Position numbers and translations under genes: made by a program
Notes under the pieces: model-generated
What the model saw: the letters and a program-made list of their open reading frames with translations, nothing else
Databases searched by the model: none
Told to the model about the DNA's origin: nothing
NCBI GenBank assembly: GCA_029553955.1
Contig: JAKPJZ010000157.1
Span: 1-40,278 of the forward strand
Origin: Chloroflexota bacterium
Lineage (GTDB): Bacteria; Chloroflexota; Anaerolineae; SpSt-313
Reading direction: 5' to 3'
Length of the DNA stretch: 40,278 nucleotides
Shown: positions 18,002 through 26,494 of the stretch, one piece after another
Position numbering within the stretch: the stretch's first letter is position 1
Layout of the letters: every line of letters begins with the position of its first letter

Positions 18002-18832
18002 CTACGACGCAACGCTGGAGCCCGTCGCCGGGCTCTCGGCGATGGCCTCGTCTGACAGCGCCTCCGCCAAGTCGAGAAAGCGCTGGATCTGAATGATCGC
18101 CTGCACCGGCACCCTGGCGCCGAGGAGCGCGACCTGTGGCGTGAGCCGTTCCATGGCCTGCACCAGTCCCCGCAGGATTTCGAGCTGCCGGCTGGGGGCG
18201 AGCGCCGGCAGGGCCTGGTCCAGCGGATCATCGCCAGGGCAGCCGGCCAGCGACCTCACCTCGTGCAACGCCTCTCGGGCGCGGCCGATCAGCGACAGCG
18301 CGGCCCAGGGCTCATGGCGGGCGATGCACTGCGCCGCCCCGTGGACCAGAGCCCAGAAGAGCACCGTCTGCTCGCCCGCCATCTGGGCGCGCTGGCGGCG
18401 CGTGAGCGGCCCCGGCGCCATGGCCGAGGGCACGCCGCCGCGGTCGACCAGCAGCCGCGCGCCCTGTGGCAGCCTGGCCTGCGACCGCAGCAGCCAGCGC
18501 CAGTGCACCTGGTGCGGCCCCGCCCGGCCGGCGTACAGCACCAACAGATGGGCGCCACCCGCCGGCGCGCCCTCCGGCGGCTCTTCCACAAGCAGCGGGC
18601 TGGCGACGGCAGTGACGTAGGCGCGGCGCTGCGCGATCGCGGCCTCGCCATACTCGTCGGCCACGGCCACCCACAGGTCGAGGCTGCGCAGGCCGGCAGC
18701 GTCGTCCTGAACGCCCGCCCCGGCCAGCCAGGCCGCGGCCACGTGCTCATCGTGATGCAGTTGATCAGTCAGACGTCGCAACAGGGCCTCGCGCTCGGCG
18801 CGATGCACCTCGAGAAGGTATTGTGCAGACAC
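18002..18832 (-). CDS. Nucleotidyltransferase-like protein with degenerate active site
   Basis: 276 aa, GTG start at 18832 with GGAGG five bases upstream; an ATG at 18834 is in another frame that soon stops. The N-terminus AWLAGAGVQDDAAGLRSLDL followed by WVAV (about 35-56) aligns with the GS...SDLDLWVVV core of pol-beta-like nucleotidyltransferases. That family includes aminoglycoside and lincosamide adenylyltransferases. The usual GS is GA and the first aspartate of DxD is serine (SLD, D52 kept), so catalysis may be lost or altered. A middle segment, HLLVLYAGRAGPHQVHWRWL, and a helical C-terminal half follow the same family layout. The attenuator-type leader before it suggests a role in antibiotic response; no substrate is evident. 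Confidence 0.6.
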   Translation of the reverse strand: MSAQYLLEVHRAEREALLRRLTDQLHHDEHVAAAWLAGAGVQDDAAGLRSLDLWVAVADEYGEAAIAQRRAYVTAVASPLLVEEPPEGAPAGGAHLLVLYAGRAGPHQVHWRWLLRSQARLPQGARLLVDRGGVPSAMAPGPLTRRQRAQMAGEQTVLFWALVHGAAQCIARHEPWAALSLIGRAREALHEVRSLAGCPGDDPLDQALPALAPSRQLEILRGLVQAMERLTPQVALLGARVPVQAIIQIQRFLDLAEALSDEAIAESPATGSSVAS

Positions 18833-18865
18833 ATCGGCCTCCGGGTTCTCGCGGCCCCGTTACGT

Positions 18866-18900
18866 AAAGAGGCCGCGGGTCTCACAGTACCCACGGCCTC
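18866..18900 (-). terminator. Second attenuator hairpin (T2) before the nucleotidyltransferase-like gene
   Basis: A 12-bp stem GAGGCCGUGGGU/ACCCGCGGCCUC with one G-U pair and an 8-base loop, followed by UUUA. Its 5' arm is also complementary to the 3' arm of T1. It ends 33 bases before the GTG start. Confidence 0.7.
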
Positions 18901-18933
18901 GAGGCAGCACACCGAACCAGAGCGGAGGCATAG

Positions 18934-18968
18934 AAAAGGCCGTGGGCTCGGGAAGGCTCCCACGGCCT
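18934..18968 (-). terminator. First attenuator terminator (T1) before the nucleotidyltransferase-like gene
   Basis: Stem AGGCCGUGGG/CCCACGGCCU with a 12-base loop, followed by UUUUC. An intrinsic terminator 29 bases after the leader peptide stop. The 3' arm can alternatively pair with the 5' arm of the next hairpin. Confidence 0.75.
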
Positions 18969-18997
18969 GTCGGTCACAGCAACCGGTCGGTCAGACC

Positions 18998-19072
18998 TCA
19001 GGCAGGCGCACTTCCCCCTGGGCAAGTGGCAGCAGCACAAACGCATGCAGCGCCAAAGGTGAGAAACGACAT
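18998..19072 (-). CDS. Leader peptide of the second attenuator (24 aa)
   Basis: Starts MSFLTFGAACVCAAATC and ends PGGSAPA. ATG at 19072 with AAAGGAG eight bases upstream. Rich in alanine and cysteine. After its stop a CGGT...ACCG mini-hairpin leads into T1, exactly as in the exporter leader. A ribosome stalled on this peptide would change the folding of the downstream hairpins; this is inference from layout. Confidence 0.7.
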   Translation of the reverse strand: MSFLTFGAACVCAAATCPGGSAPA

Positions 19073-19109
19073 TGCACCTGCTCCTTTCAGAGTCTGAAGA
19101 ACAAAGAGG

Positions 19110-19138
19110 AGTGTACAACAAATGTGCAGTCTTGTCAA
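19110..19138 (-). promoter_or_regulatory. Promoter of the leader/nucleotidyltransferase unit (TTGACA-N17-TACACT)
   Basis: On the minus strand: perfect -35 TTGACA at 19138-19133, 17-base spacer, -10 TACACT at 19115-19110. Predicted start near 19103, about 30 bases before the leader peptide. Confidence 0.85.
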
Positions 19139-19226
19139 ACTAGCGCGCTCGTCCGCAACAACCTGTCAACCGGCTTACACGCCCCGTGCCCTGCACGAGG
19201 CACGAGCCCGGTCTGGGCCCTTTTGG

Positions 19227-19324
19227 GGGGTTTGGGCGGGTTGGTTGGCCCTGCTGGCTGCCCCTGGCGCGCCCGCGAGCGCGCCAGGGGCAGCCAGCAG
19301 GGCCAACCAACCCGCCCAAACCCC
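19227..19324. repeat. Long palindrome (46-bp arms)
   Basis: Perfect arms 19227-19272 and 19279-19324, loop CCGCGA, the longest in the window. Preceded by a small hairpin with GCACGAG/CCCGGT elements. Its outer sequence GGGGTTTGGGCGGGTTGG and inner GGCTGCCCCTGGCGCG are shared with the palindrome at 37292-37367, so these two are of one subfamily. Confidence 0.9.
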
Positions 19325-19380
19325 GCCTGGCTCAGAGCCAGGTGATGCATCGGAGACAGCAACACGCGCGGAGGGGCTGC

Positions 19381-19899
19381 CTAATCGCTCCAGCCTCTGA
19401 GGAACTTGAGCCAACCCTCATTCGCTTCGAGGTGGCTGCCAAAGAGGTAGAGCAGTGAGGGGCGCGGCTCGCGAGGGCGGTGCAACAGCGCCATGCGCGC
19501 TTCTTCGGGCGTGCGTCCGCCCTTGCGGCGGTTGCAGCTCGCGCAGGCGCTGACCAGGTTGTCCCAGGTGTGCGCGCCGCCGCGGTAGCGTGGGATAACG
19601 TGGTCCATGGTCAACGAGCCGCCGCGCTGGCCGCAATACTGGCAGGTGTAATTATCCCGCCGGAAGATCTCGCGCCGGGTCAGCCGGACGCGCGGCCGCG
19701 GGCGGCGGATGAGGTACGCCAGGCGGATGACCGAGGGGAAAGGCAGAGTCTGCCTCGCACTGTGCAGCTCGCCGCGCCCATTCTCGACGATCTCGGCCTT
19801 GCCACCGACCAGCATGCCCACCGCACGCCGCACGTCGCATACATTGAGCGGCTCATAGTTGTAGTTCAGCACCAGTACAGCTACATTAGGGACTTGCAT
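19381..19899 (-). CDS. HNH endonuclease
   Basis: 172 aa starting [20 protein letters not shown]. The HNH zinc-finger module is complete: [20 protein letters not shown] (about 94-113), then [20 protein letters not shown], i.e. CxxC...DHxxP...WxNLxxACxxCN. This small, widespread bacterial HNH family occurs as a stand-alone housekeeping-type gene of unknown biological role. The start is fixed by a promoter ending 16 bases upstream and an AGGTGA site. It is monocistronic on its own promoter. Confidence 0.85.
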   Translation of the reverse strand: MQVPNVAVLVLNYNYEPLNVCDVRRAVGMLVGGKAEIVENGRGELHSARQTLPFPSVIRLAYLIRRPRPRVRLTRREIFRRDNYTCQYCGQRGGSLTMDHVIPRYRGGAHTWDNLVSACASCNRRKGGRTPEEARMALLHRPREPRPSLLYLFGSHLEANEGWLKFLRGWSD

Positions 19900-19915
19900 C
19901 GTATCACCTGATGCA

Positions 19916-19944
19916 AGTATAGCACCAAGAGGGGCGAGCGTCAA
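19916..19944 (-). promoter_or_regulatory. Promoter of the HNH gene (TTGACG-N17-TATACT)
   Basis: Minus strand: TTGACG at 19944-19939, 17-base spacer, TATACT at 19921-19916. The predicted start gives a leader of only about 10 bases. Confidence 0.8.
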
Positions 19945-20025
19945 TGCACGCTTAAGGTGAGGCATGTCCGGCGACCACCGACAACCGGCCTTCACGCTTC
20001 GCGGCCACCCGGTGCCAGCCCTTAT

Positions 20026-20105
20026 GGGGGTCTGGCGACTGGTCTGGCGTCGCCGGGCCGCCCCGCGGGGCGGCCCGGCGACGCCAGACCAGTCGCCAGA
20101 CCCCC
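20026..20105. repeat. Long palindrome (39-bp arms)
   Basis: Perfect arms 20026-20064 and 20067-20105, loop GC. Preceded at 19971-20015 by a hairpin with ACCGGCC...ACCCGGT parts and followed at 20107-20160 by CCGG-rich inverted repeats, so the whole composite element spans about 190 bases between the HNH promoter and the GT2 stop. Confidence 0.9.
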
Positions 20106-20176
20106 TTCCCGGATCAGGCCGGGCGGTGGCGGCACGTAGCGCCCGGCTGTTACCGGGATGCCACTCCGACAGGCCG

Positions 20177-20923
20177 TCAGCCTACGAGCTGGCGCAGGCG
20201 CCAGTAGGTCAGGCCGCGGTAGTAGGCCATGAGCAAGCTGAGCAGCAGCCCATGGCCGCCGTCGCGGTAGCCCTGGTAGGTCACGTAGCGCCGCCAGAAC
20301 TCGCGCAGCGGCTGGCCTACGAGGCTGCGCAGCCGGGGCTTGGCGCCCGCCTTGGCGAGGATGCCCGCCTCGAGCAGCGTATAGCGTTCGGTCTTGCGCA
20401 GGAACTCGCCGACGGTGCGATAGTTGTAGTGGATGAGCGGATGCTGCAGGTGCCCCACTTGGCCGTCGACGATGACCAGCTCGTGCACCTCGCGCTCGGG
20501 ATCATAGCGCACGCGGCTGCGGCGCATCAGGCGCAGTTGGTAGTCGGGATACCAGCCGGTGTGACGGATCCAGCGGCCCCAGATGATGTTCTGCCGCGGC
20601 ACCCACCAGCCCACCGGCGAGGGCTGCGCGATGGCCTGGCGGATTTCGGCGGCCAGCTCGGGCGTCACCCGCTCGTCGGCATCCACCGAGAGGACCCAAT
20701 CGTTCTCGGGCAGCGCCAGCGCCGCCTGGTGCTGGTCACAAAAGTTGACGAAAGGCCGCGCCACCACTCGCGCGCCGGCCTGCCGCGCCAGCTCGGCTGT
20801 ACGATCGTGCGTGCGCGGGTCGAGGACGACGATGCGCTCATCGGCCCAGGCCAGGCTGTCGAGGCAGGCCGCGATGTTGGCCTCTTCGTCGCGCGCCAGG
20901 GTGATCGTCGAGAGCCGCGTCAC
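20177..20923 (-). CDS. Glycosyltransferase family 2 (WaaE/KdtX-like)
   Basis: 248 aa. N-terminal GT-A fold: [20 protein letters not shown] (6-25), [20 protein letters not shown] and the DxD-type SVDADERV (about 79-86) that binds the nucleotide-sugar and metal. The middle [23 protein letters not shown] region and EVHE motif are typical of the WaaE/lipopolysaccharide core glucosyltransferase-like group. The usual D of the first acidic motif is present in VVLDPRT. Soluble or peripheral on the inner face of the membrane. It starts with GTG overlapping the preceding gene by GTGA; probably both act on the same surface glycan. Confidence 0.82.
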   Translation of the reverse strand: MTRLSTITLARDEEANIAACLDSLAWADERIVVLDPRTHDRTAELARQAGARVVARPFVNFCDQHQAALALPENDWVLSVDADERVTPELAAEIRQAIAQPSPVGWWVPRQNIIWGRWIRHTGWYPDYQLRLMRRSRVRYDPEREVHELVIVDGQVGHLQHPLIHYNYRTVGEFLRKTERYTLLEAGILAKAGAKPRLRSLVGQPLREFWRRYVTYQGYRDGGHGLLLSLLMAYYRGLTYWRLRQLVG

Positions 20924-21879
20924 ACCGCCGCCCTCCCCAGCGCGCGCACCGTGGCATAGGCGCGCAGCCGCCGCTCGGCCGCGTCGGGGTCCAGCGCGCC
21001 GGCGCGCACCTGCCGCCGCACGCGCGCCGCCTCGCGTGCCAGCCCGGCGGCCACCACCGCCCGCACGGTCCAGCGGTAGAGCCGCCCGTTGTGGCGGGCG
21101 AAGAGCTGGTAGCGGCTGCGCCAGAGGGCGACGAGCATGTCGTCACGGAACTGCCGTGTGCTCTGCCCCGCCAGGTGCGCGATCTCGGCCTGCGGCACGC
21201 AGGCGATGGCCCAGCCGGCGTCTTTGATGCGCCGGCACCAGTCGATCTCCTCGCAATACATGAAAAAGCGCTCGTCGAGCAGCCCCACCTGCGCCGCCGC
21301 CTCGCGCCGCACCAGGAGCGCCGCCCCCAAGGGATGGTCGATGGCAAAAGGCTCGCCGCGCTCGTAGAGCCGCCGCGGGTAGCGGCCGTTGAGCCGCGAA
21401 TCGAGCAGGCGGTGGTGCATGGGGAAAAAGTCGAGCCAGGCCATGGCCACGGTGGGGAAACGGAAGGCCGAGTGCTGGAAGGTGCCGTCGCCGTAAACGA
21501 GGCGCGCCCCGCAGGCGCCGGCGCGCGGCGCGCGCTCCATGAAGGCGACGAGCTCGGCCAGGGCCGCGCCATGCACGATGGTATCGGGGTTCAGCAGCAT
21601 GGCGTAGGGCGGCGCGCCGGCCGCATCGGGAAAGCCCAGCGCGCGCAGGCCCAGGTTGTTGGCCGCAGCAAAACCTGCGTTGCGCTCGTTGACCAGCAGG
21701 CGCACCCAGGGGAACTCGTCGCGCACCATCGCCGCCGAGCCGTCGGCAGAGGCATTGTCGACCACTATCACCTCGGCCTGCAGCGGCGCCCGCGCCAGCG
21801 ACTCCTGCACCGACGACAGGCACTGGCGCAGCAGCTCGCGCACGTTGTAGCTTACGGTCACGATGCCGAGAAGAGCCAC
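20920..21879 (-). CDS. Glycosyltransferase family 2 (rhamnosyltransferase-like)
   Basis: 319 aa from a GTG at 21879, with GGAGGG six bases upstream; longer in-frame extension passes through the palindromic repeat and is rejected. GT-A motifs: [20 protein letters not shown] (5-24), [12 protein letters not shown] (38-49), [15 protein letters not shown] (about 95-98, the DxD equivalent), and [17 protein letters not shown], the acceptor/catalytic region of WbbL-like rhamnosyltransferases. It is translationally coupled to the next GT2 gene. Likely builds a cell-surface polysaccharide or glycolipid. Confidence 0.85.
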   Translation of the reverse strand: MALLGIVTVSYNVRELLRQCLSSVQESLARAPLQAEVIVVDNASADGSAAMVRDEFPWVRLLVNERNAGFAAANNLGLRALGFPDAAGAPPYAMLLNPDTIVHGAALAELVAFMERAPRAGACGARLVYGDGTFQHSAFRFPTVAMAWLDFFPMHHRLLDSRLNGRYPRRLYERGEPFAIDHPLGAALLVRREAAAQVGLLDERFFMYCEEIDWCRRIKDAGWAIACVPQAEIAHLAGQSTRQFRDDMLVALWRSRYQLFARHNGRLYRWTVRAVVAAGLAREAARVRRQVRAGALDPDAAERRLRAYATVRALGRAAV

Positions 21880-21984
21880 ACGATACCCTCCAAACCTGAC
21901 AGGTCTCTCACGCGTGCTCGTCGCCGCCCCTCGAACAAGCGACCGGGCTACACGCTCCGCGCCAACCCGGTCAGGATCCCTTTC

Positions 21985-22078
21985 AGGGGTTTTGGCGGCT
22001 GGACCTCTGCCGGTTGCCCCTGGTGCGCCTGCGGGCGCACCAGGGGCAACCGGCAGAGGTCCAGCCGCCAAAACCCCT
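21985..22078. repeat. Long palindrome (45-bp arms)
   Basis: Arms 21985-22029 and 22034-22078, loop TGCG, preceded at 21948-21972 by a GACCGGG/CCCGGTC hairpin. Ends 3 bases before the lipoprotein stop codon, so it can act as its terminator. Confidence 0.9.
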
Positions 22079-22080
22079 TG

Positions 22081-23286
22081 CTAGAATTGGACTTTGATCT
22101 GGGTGTATTCGACGCGGTCCTGGACGATCCACACGTTCTCGTGGATCAGCCCAATCCAGAAATAGGGCTCGACGCGCACGGTCTTTTCGTCGATCTTGAC
22201 GCGGCCGGTGACGGTGACGGTCTGCCCCGGCATCAGGTACTTTTGGCCGTTGATCTCGGTTAGTTCGTCGTCGCGGCCGAGCTGCCAGCGGAAGGGGTAC
22301 TGCCGCCCGGCCGAGTTGCCTTCATAGTCGAGCCCCACGCGGAAGAGGCCGGGCTCCTCGGGCTGCTTGAAGGCGTTGAAATTGTCGTCCATGCCATAGA
22401 GCGTGCCTGGCTCGGGCCCCTTGGTGCGCACCGGCACCGTGCCGATGTTGCGCACGGTGCAGGTAAAGGTCAGCGTGTCGCCCAGCGAGACGATGGGCGC
22501 CGACCACTCGGCGGCGGCGTTGACGATTTCGACCTGCGGCACTCCGCCCGAGACGATAGTCAGCGGGCCGGTGACGCGGTCCTTATTGCCCACATAGTCC
22601 TCGGCCTCGACCACGACGGTGTACACGCCGTCGTCGGGCGGCTGCGCGCCCAGGTCGACCCCGGCGTCATAGTCGTGCTGGTGGCTGCCCTTGGCGCCCG
22701 CCTTGCGGATCTTGTCTTGAGGGATAGGGTAGCGCAGCCCGTCCTTGTCGAGCAGATAGGCCTCGACCTGGCGCACGTCCTTGCTCAGGTAGTAGCCGAT
22801 GGTCACCCGGTCGCTGATGCCGTCGCGGTTGGGTGTGAACAGGTTGGGGCTGATGCTGAGGTTCTCGATGGTCAGCGGCGCCGGGTCGCCGCCGCTGATG
22901 GTCAGCGGCGCCTCCAGATGGGCCGTCTGCCCCCGGTCGTCGGTGGCCTCGAGCACGGCGGTATAGCGCCCGTCGGGCAGCAGGCGCCCGTCGATGGCGC
23001 CGCCGAAATCCACCTGGTAGGGGTCCGCCGAGTAGGCGCGGCGGCTATCCTGGCGGAAGTAGTGCCGCCCGCCGTTCTCGTCCACAAAGTAGAGCGACAC
23101 CGCAGCGGCGCGGCTCAGCCGGTAGCTGATCTGCGTCACGTCGCTGCTGCCGTCGGCGTTGGGCGAAATCTCGGCAGGGCGCAGCGCCAGGTCTGCTGCC
23201 GGCGGCCCGCCTGTGCAGCCCACGAGCACCACTCCCAGGGCAAGAAGGCCCACTGCGGCCAGCGCCCGTCCAAGCCTACCCCTCAC
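22081..23286 (-). CDS. Lipoprotein with FlgD-type Ig-like domains
   Basis: 401 aa. A lipoprotein signal with lipobox LVGC (C24) after a hydrophobic stretch. Two FlgD-Ig-like modules follow, each starting with the calcium-loop-like motif: ISPNADGSSDVTQISYRLSR (40-59) and LFTPNRDGISDRVTIGYYLS. Each ends in a DGRYTAVLEATDDRG or DGVYTVVVEAEDYVG strand. The last third is a beta-rich CARDB/DUF11-like domain (DTLTFTCTVRNIGTVPVRTK). GTG start with AAAGGAGG six bases upstream. Extracytoplasmic, anchored to the membrane, binding or scaffolding role likely; no enzymatic residues seen. Confidence 0.82.
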   Translation of the reverse strand: MRGRLGRALAAVGLLALGVVLVGCTGGPPAADLALRPAEISPNADGSSDVTQISYRLSRAAAVSLYFVDENGGRHYFRQDSRRAYSADPYQVDFGGAIDGRLLPDGRYTAVLEATDDRGQTAHLEAPLTISGGDPAPLTIENLSISPNLFTPNRDGISDRVTIGYYLSKDVRQVEAYLLDKDGLRYPIPQDKIRKAGAKGSHQHDYDAGVDLGAQPPDDGVYTVVVEAEDYVGNKDRVTGPLTIVSGGVPQVEIVNAAAEWSAPIVSLGDTLTFTCTVRNIGTVPVRTKGPEPGTLYGMDDNFNAFKQPEEPGLFRVGLDYEGNSAGRQYPFRWQLGRDDELTEINGQKYLMPGQTVTVTGRVKIDEKTVRVEPYFWIGLIHENVWIVQDRVEYTQIKVQF

Positions 23287-23315
23287 GCTCAGCCTCCTTT
23301 AGAACCCCTCCTTGG

Positions 23316-23493
23316 AGACCTGACACACCAATTGCCCTGGCGGGTGGTCAGCGCCAGCTTTCTGGCAAAAACCCCGTCCAGCTCGCGCCACAGCCGATAG
23401 GCGATTCCGCCCCCCGCAGGGTGGGTATGGGCAGGCGTCTGGCTGGGTTATTGCCAATCGCCTTCCTGCCATGGAAATCGGTGTATCAGGTCT
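23316..23493. mobile_element. MITE copy 1 (178 bp)
   Basis: Terminal inverted repeats AGACCTGACACACCAATT and its imperfect complement at the right end (ATCGGTGTATCAGGTCT). The interior shares GGCGGGTGGTCAGCG, GGCAAAAAC.CCGTCCAGCTCGCGCC and CCATGGAAATCGG with the copies at 36362 and 39882. It lacks the central CCCGTCGCGGGG palindrome, so it is a deletion derivative. No coding capacity. Confidence 0.8.
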
Positions 23494-23586
23494 TGACGCA
23501 CCCGAGGAACTGTGGCAGTGTACCACGGGGCGAGGAAGAGCGTCAAATAGCGGCGAACTCTGCGCAGGGTTCGCCGTATATCGGTA

Positions 23587-23615
23587 TTGCCGTCGCAGAC
23601 AAGTCGTGCTATAGT
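23587..23615 (+). promoter_or_regulatory. folC promoter (TTGCCG-N17-TATAGT)
   Basis: -35 TTGCCG at 23587-23592, 17-base spacer, -10 TATAGT at 23610-23615, giving a start near 23622, about 30 bases before the folC ATG. Confidence 0.75.
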
Positions 23616-23651
23616 GGCGCCTGCACGACGATACTGTCTGAGGGTGGGGAC

Positions 23652-25022
23652 ATGGAGAACGACTACAGGGCCGCGCTCGACTATCTCTACAGCCTGACCA
23701 ACTATGAGGTCAAGCTGGCCACGCAGTACGCGGGGCAGCTCTTCGACCTCAGCCGCATGTCGCGCCTGCTCGACGCCATGGAGCACCCCGAGCGTCGCTT
23801 CCACTCGGTGCATGTGGCCGGCACCAAGGGCAAAGGCTCGACGGCGGCGATGATCGCCTCGGTGCTGCAGCATGCGGGGCAGCGCACCGGGCTCTTCTCC
23901 TCACCCCACCTGCATACCTTTCGCGAGCGCATCCAGGTCGACGGCCAGCCGATTACCGAGCGCGAGTTCGTGGCCCACCTGCGCAAGCTGCGCCCCCTCT
24001 TCGATACCCTCGATGGGCTGACCACCTTTGAGGCGACGCAGGCCATCGCCTTTGACTATTTCATCGCCCAGGGCGCCGATTGGGCCGTGGTCGAGACCGG
24101 GCTGGGCGGCCGGCTCGATACCACCAACCTCATCCGGCCCGAGGTGGCGGTGATCACCCCCGTCAGCTACGACCACATGCTCGTCCTCGGCGACACGCTG
24201 ACGGCCATTGCCGAGGAGAAGGCGGGCATCATCAAGCCGCGCACGCCGGTAGTCTCGGCGCCGCAGCCCGAGGAGGCGCTGAACGTCATCAGCCACGTGG
24301 CCGAACACCTGCAGGCGCCGCTGGCCGTCGTCGGCCGCGAGTGGGGCTACCACCTCGAGCGCGCCGATTGGGACGGCCAACACTTCACCGCCTACGGCCC
24401 CGGCGTCACCCTGAGCGGCCTGTTCATCCCTCTGCTGGGCGAGCACCAACTGGTGAACGCCACGGCGGCGCTGGCGACGCTGCAGGTGCTGCGGCAGGGG
24501 CCCCTGCCCGGAGGCGCAGCCGGAGGGGCCCTGCCGATACGCGAAGAGGCCATCCGCGAGGGGCTGCGCAGCGTGCGTTGGCCGGCGCGGCTCGAGATCC
24601 TCAGCCGCGAGCCGCTGCTGGTGGTCGACGGGGCGCACAACGGCGAGTCGATGCAGCGGCTGGTGGAGGCGCTGACGGCCTACTTTCCCCGGCGGCGCCG
24701 CGTGGCGCTCTTTGCCGCCCTGGCCGACAAGGACGTGCCGCGCATGTTCCAGGCGCTGCTGCCCAATGTGGACACGGTCATCTTTAGCCGCACCGCCCAC
24801 CCACGCGCCGCCGACCCCGCCGCACTGGCGCGCCAGGCGGGGCCTGCCGCCGTCAGCGCCATCGTCGAGCCCGATTTCGACCACGCCCTCGACGTGGCCC
24901 TGGGCCTGGCGGGGCGCGACGGCGTGGTCGTTGCCACCGGCTCGCTCTCTACCGCCGCCGCCGGCCGCGAGGCCTGGGCGCGCCGCATGCAGCTCGAGCC
25001 GCTGCCCAGCGATCCTATCTGA
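23652..25022 (+). CDS. folC: Folylpolyglutamate synthase/dihydrofolate synthase
   Basis: 456 aa. FolC ligates glutamate to dihydropteroate and then to tetrahydrofolate with ATP. P-loop GTKGKGST (57-64), the SSPHL (about 80) folate loop, ETGLGGRLDTTN (Mur-ligase-like central domain), and the C-terminal VVDGAHNGESM motif (about 326-336) that holds the glutamate-ligation region. Length and domain order are normal for the family. ATG at 23652 after GGTGGGGAC; the longer frame upstream crosses a MITE and the promoter and is rejected. It is monocistronic, ending at a 43-bp-arm palindrome that serves it and the convergent GH99-like gene. Confidence 0.93.
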   Translation: MENDYRAALDYLYSLTNYEVKLATQYAGQLFDLSRMSRLLDAMEHPERRFHSVHVAGTKGKGSTAAMIASVLQHAGQRTGLFSSPHLHTFRERIQVDGQPITEREFVAHLRKLRPLFDTLDGLTTFEATQAIAFDYFIAQGADWAVVETGLGGRLDTTNLIRPEVAVITPVSYDHMLVLGDTLTAIAEEKAGIIKPRTPVVSAPQPEEALNVISHVAEHLQAPLAVVGREWGYHLERADWDGQHFTAYGPGVTLSGLFIPLLGEHQLVNATAALATLQVLRQGPLPGGAAGGALPIREEAIREGLRSVRWPARLEILSREPLLVVDGAHNGESMQRLVEALTAYFPRRRRVALFAALADKDVPRMFQALLPNVDTVIFSRTAHPRAADPAALARQAGPAAVSAIVEPDFDHALDVALGLAGRDGVVVATGSLSTAAAGREAWARRMQLEPLPSDPI

Positions 25023-25108
25023 AGGGTGATCGTGCGAGGCTGGCGCGGGCTGCCTGCCACCCCGTGGGGTGGCAGGCAGCCCGCGCCAGCCTCACACGAT
25101 CACCCTTC
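25021..25108. terminator. Long palindrome (43-bp arms), bidirectional terminator candidate
   Basis: Arms 25021-25063 and 25066-25108, one mismatch, loop GT. It begins in the folC stop codon and ends 9 bases before the stop of the convergent gene at 25117. Confidence 0.75.
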
Positions 25109-25116
25109 CTCTTTCT

Positions 25117-26472
25117 CTAGCGCCCCTTGAACTCTGCTGAGAGCTCGCGGGTGAGCTGCAGGCAGCGCTCGCCATACTGCTCGCTGGGCTCGATGTAGCT
25201 GCCCTCCACCCACTCGTTGTAGCTGTTGATCCACAGCCCGTCGGGCGCGCTGGCCATGGCGGCGTCGTAGGTGGCGCGGTAGAAGGCGCCGTCGGCACGG
25301 TCGACCCTGAACGCCTGGCTGGGCGCGCGGATGTCGGCCATGCAGGTCGAGCGCGTGTCGTCCCACCCCGGCGTGATCGTGCCCCACCACAGCTTGCGCT
25401 GCCCGGTGCGCTGCTCCCAGCCGCGCACGGCGGCCGCCCAGCTCGACGCCTTGCGGTAGCCCGCGGGGTAGGCGGCGTGCACGACCTTGTAGACGTAGAG
25501 GCCGTCAAAGGTCTCGAGGTAGGAGGGGTCGAGGCCCTCGGCGATCCACCAGGCGCTGTGATCGGGGTCGGCTCGCTCGCGGATGGCCGCCCAGGCCTGT
25601 TGCGGTGTCTGCCCCGAGGCGACGGGCACGCGGTACATGTCTGTGAAAAAGATGACGGGGCGGCCGTCGATGCTCAGCCAGTTGGGGCTGCCGGCATAGC
25701 GCTCCACCAGGTAGCGGATGGCCTTGACGACCTCTTCCTGCGAGGGCGCCGGCGTGCCCGGCCAGATGTGGCGCAAGAAGATGACCGTCGAGCGGAAGGG
25801 CGTGCCCTGCGACTGCTCCAGTAGCCTGGCGAGGTTGGCATCGGTGCGCTCGCCGGGGGCGAACCACTGCTGGGTAAAGCCATCGATGCCGGCGTCGAGC
25901 GCCTGGCGCACCTGCCTGGCGATGCTTGCGGGGTCGTCGGAGTCGTAGCGCACGAGCGGCTTGTCGCCGGCCGAGATGTTGCAGGCCTCCCAGCCGCCGG
26001 CCGAGTACCAGGCAAAGTAGTTGGCCAGCACGAGGCCGGTGCCCGGCCGGGGCGCTGCCGCGGCGACGGCGGGCTGCGCTGTGGCCACCGGCGTCGCCGT
26101 GGCGGCTGGCGTGGGCGGTGGGGTGGCTGTGGGCTGCGGCGTCGCCGTGAGCGTGGCCGTGGGGCTGGCGGTGGGCGTGGCAGTAGGCGCTGTGGTGGGC
26201 GAGGCGCTGGGGCTTGCCGTGAGGGTCGCCGTCGCCGACGGCTCGCGGGTGGGCAGCGCCGTCGCAGTTGCGCCGGGCGCGAGCGTGGCCGCGACGCGCG
26301 GGCCGCGGTCGCTCACGCCAGCCGGCCGGCGCTCGGCCGTCACTGCCGCATAGCGCCAGCCGGCGGCCAGTGCGCAACCGCCCAACACGGCGACAAACAC
26401 CAGGAAGAGCGCGCCAATGATCACCATGAGGCGTGCCGGCGCCCTCTGCCGAGCCGCTGTTCGTCGCCCCAT
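25117..26472 (-). CDS. Membrane-anchored GH99/WbsX-like glycoside hydrolase
   Basis: 451 aa from the ATG at 26472. A basic start (MGRRTAARQRAPARL) and one membrane helix (about 16-38), then an alanine/threonine/proline-rich extracellular linker (about 65-140) built on repeated TPTATP units. The catalytic domain has ANYFAWYSAGGWEACNISAG, a TIM-barrel pattern with DIDGF-like DAGIDGFTQQWF, and near the end INSYNEWVEGSYIEPSEQYG, the NEWxEGxxIEP signature of GH99/GH71-like and WbsX proteins. Those act on alpha-mannans or other surface polysaccharides. Such threonine/proline linkers are common in Chloroflexota surface proteins. It has its own promoter inside the end of the preceding gene. Confidence 0.82.
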   Translation of the reverse strand: MGRRTAARQRAPARLMVIIGALFLVFVAVLGGCALAAGWRYAAVTAERRPAGVSDRGPRVAATLAPGATATALPTREPSATATLTASPSASPTTAPTATPTASPTATLTATPQPTATPPPTPAATATPVATAQPAVAAAAPRPGTGLVLANYFAWYSAGGWEACNISAGDKPLVRYDSDDPASIARQVRQALDAGIDGFTQQWFAPGERTDANLARLLEQSQGTPFRSTVIFLRHIWPGTPAPSQEEVVKAIRYLVERYAGSPNWLSIDGRPVIFFTDMYRVPVASGQTPQQAWAAIRERADPDHSAWWIAEGLDPSYLETFDGLYVYKVVHAAYPAGYRKASSWAAAVRGWEQRTGQRKLWWGTITPGWDDTRSTCMADIRAPSQAFRVDRADGAFYRATYDAAMASAPDGLWINSYNEWVEGSYIEPSEQYGERCLQLTRELSAEFKGR

Positions 26473-26494
26473 CGCTGCCTGCCTTCGCGTTTGG

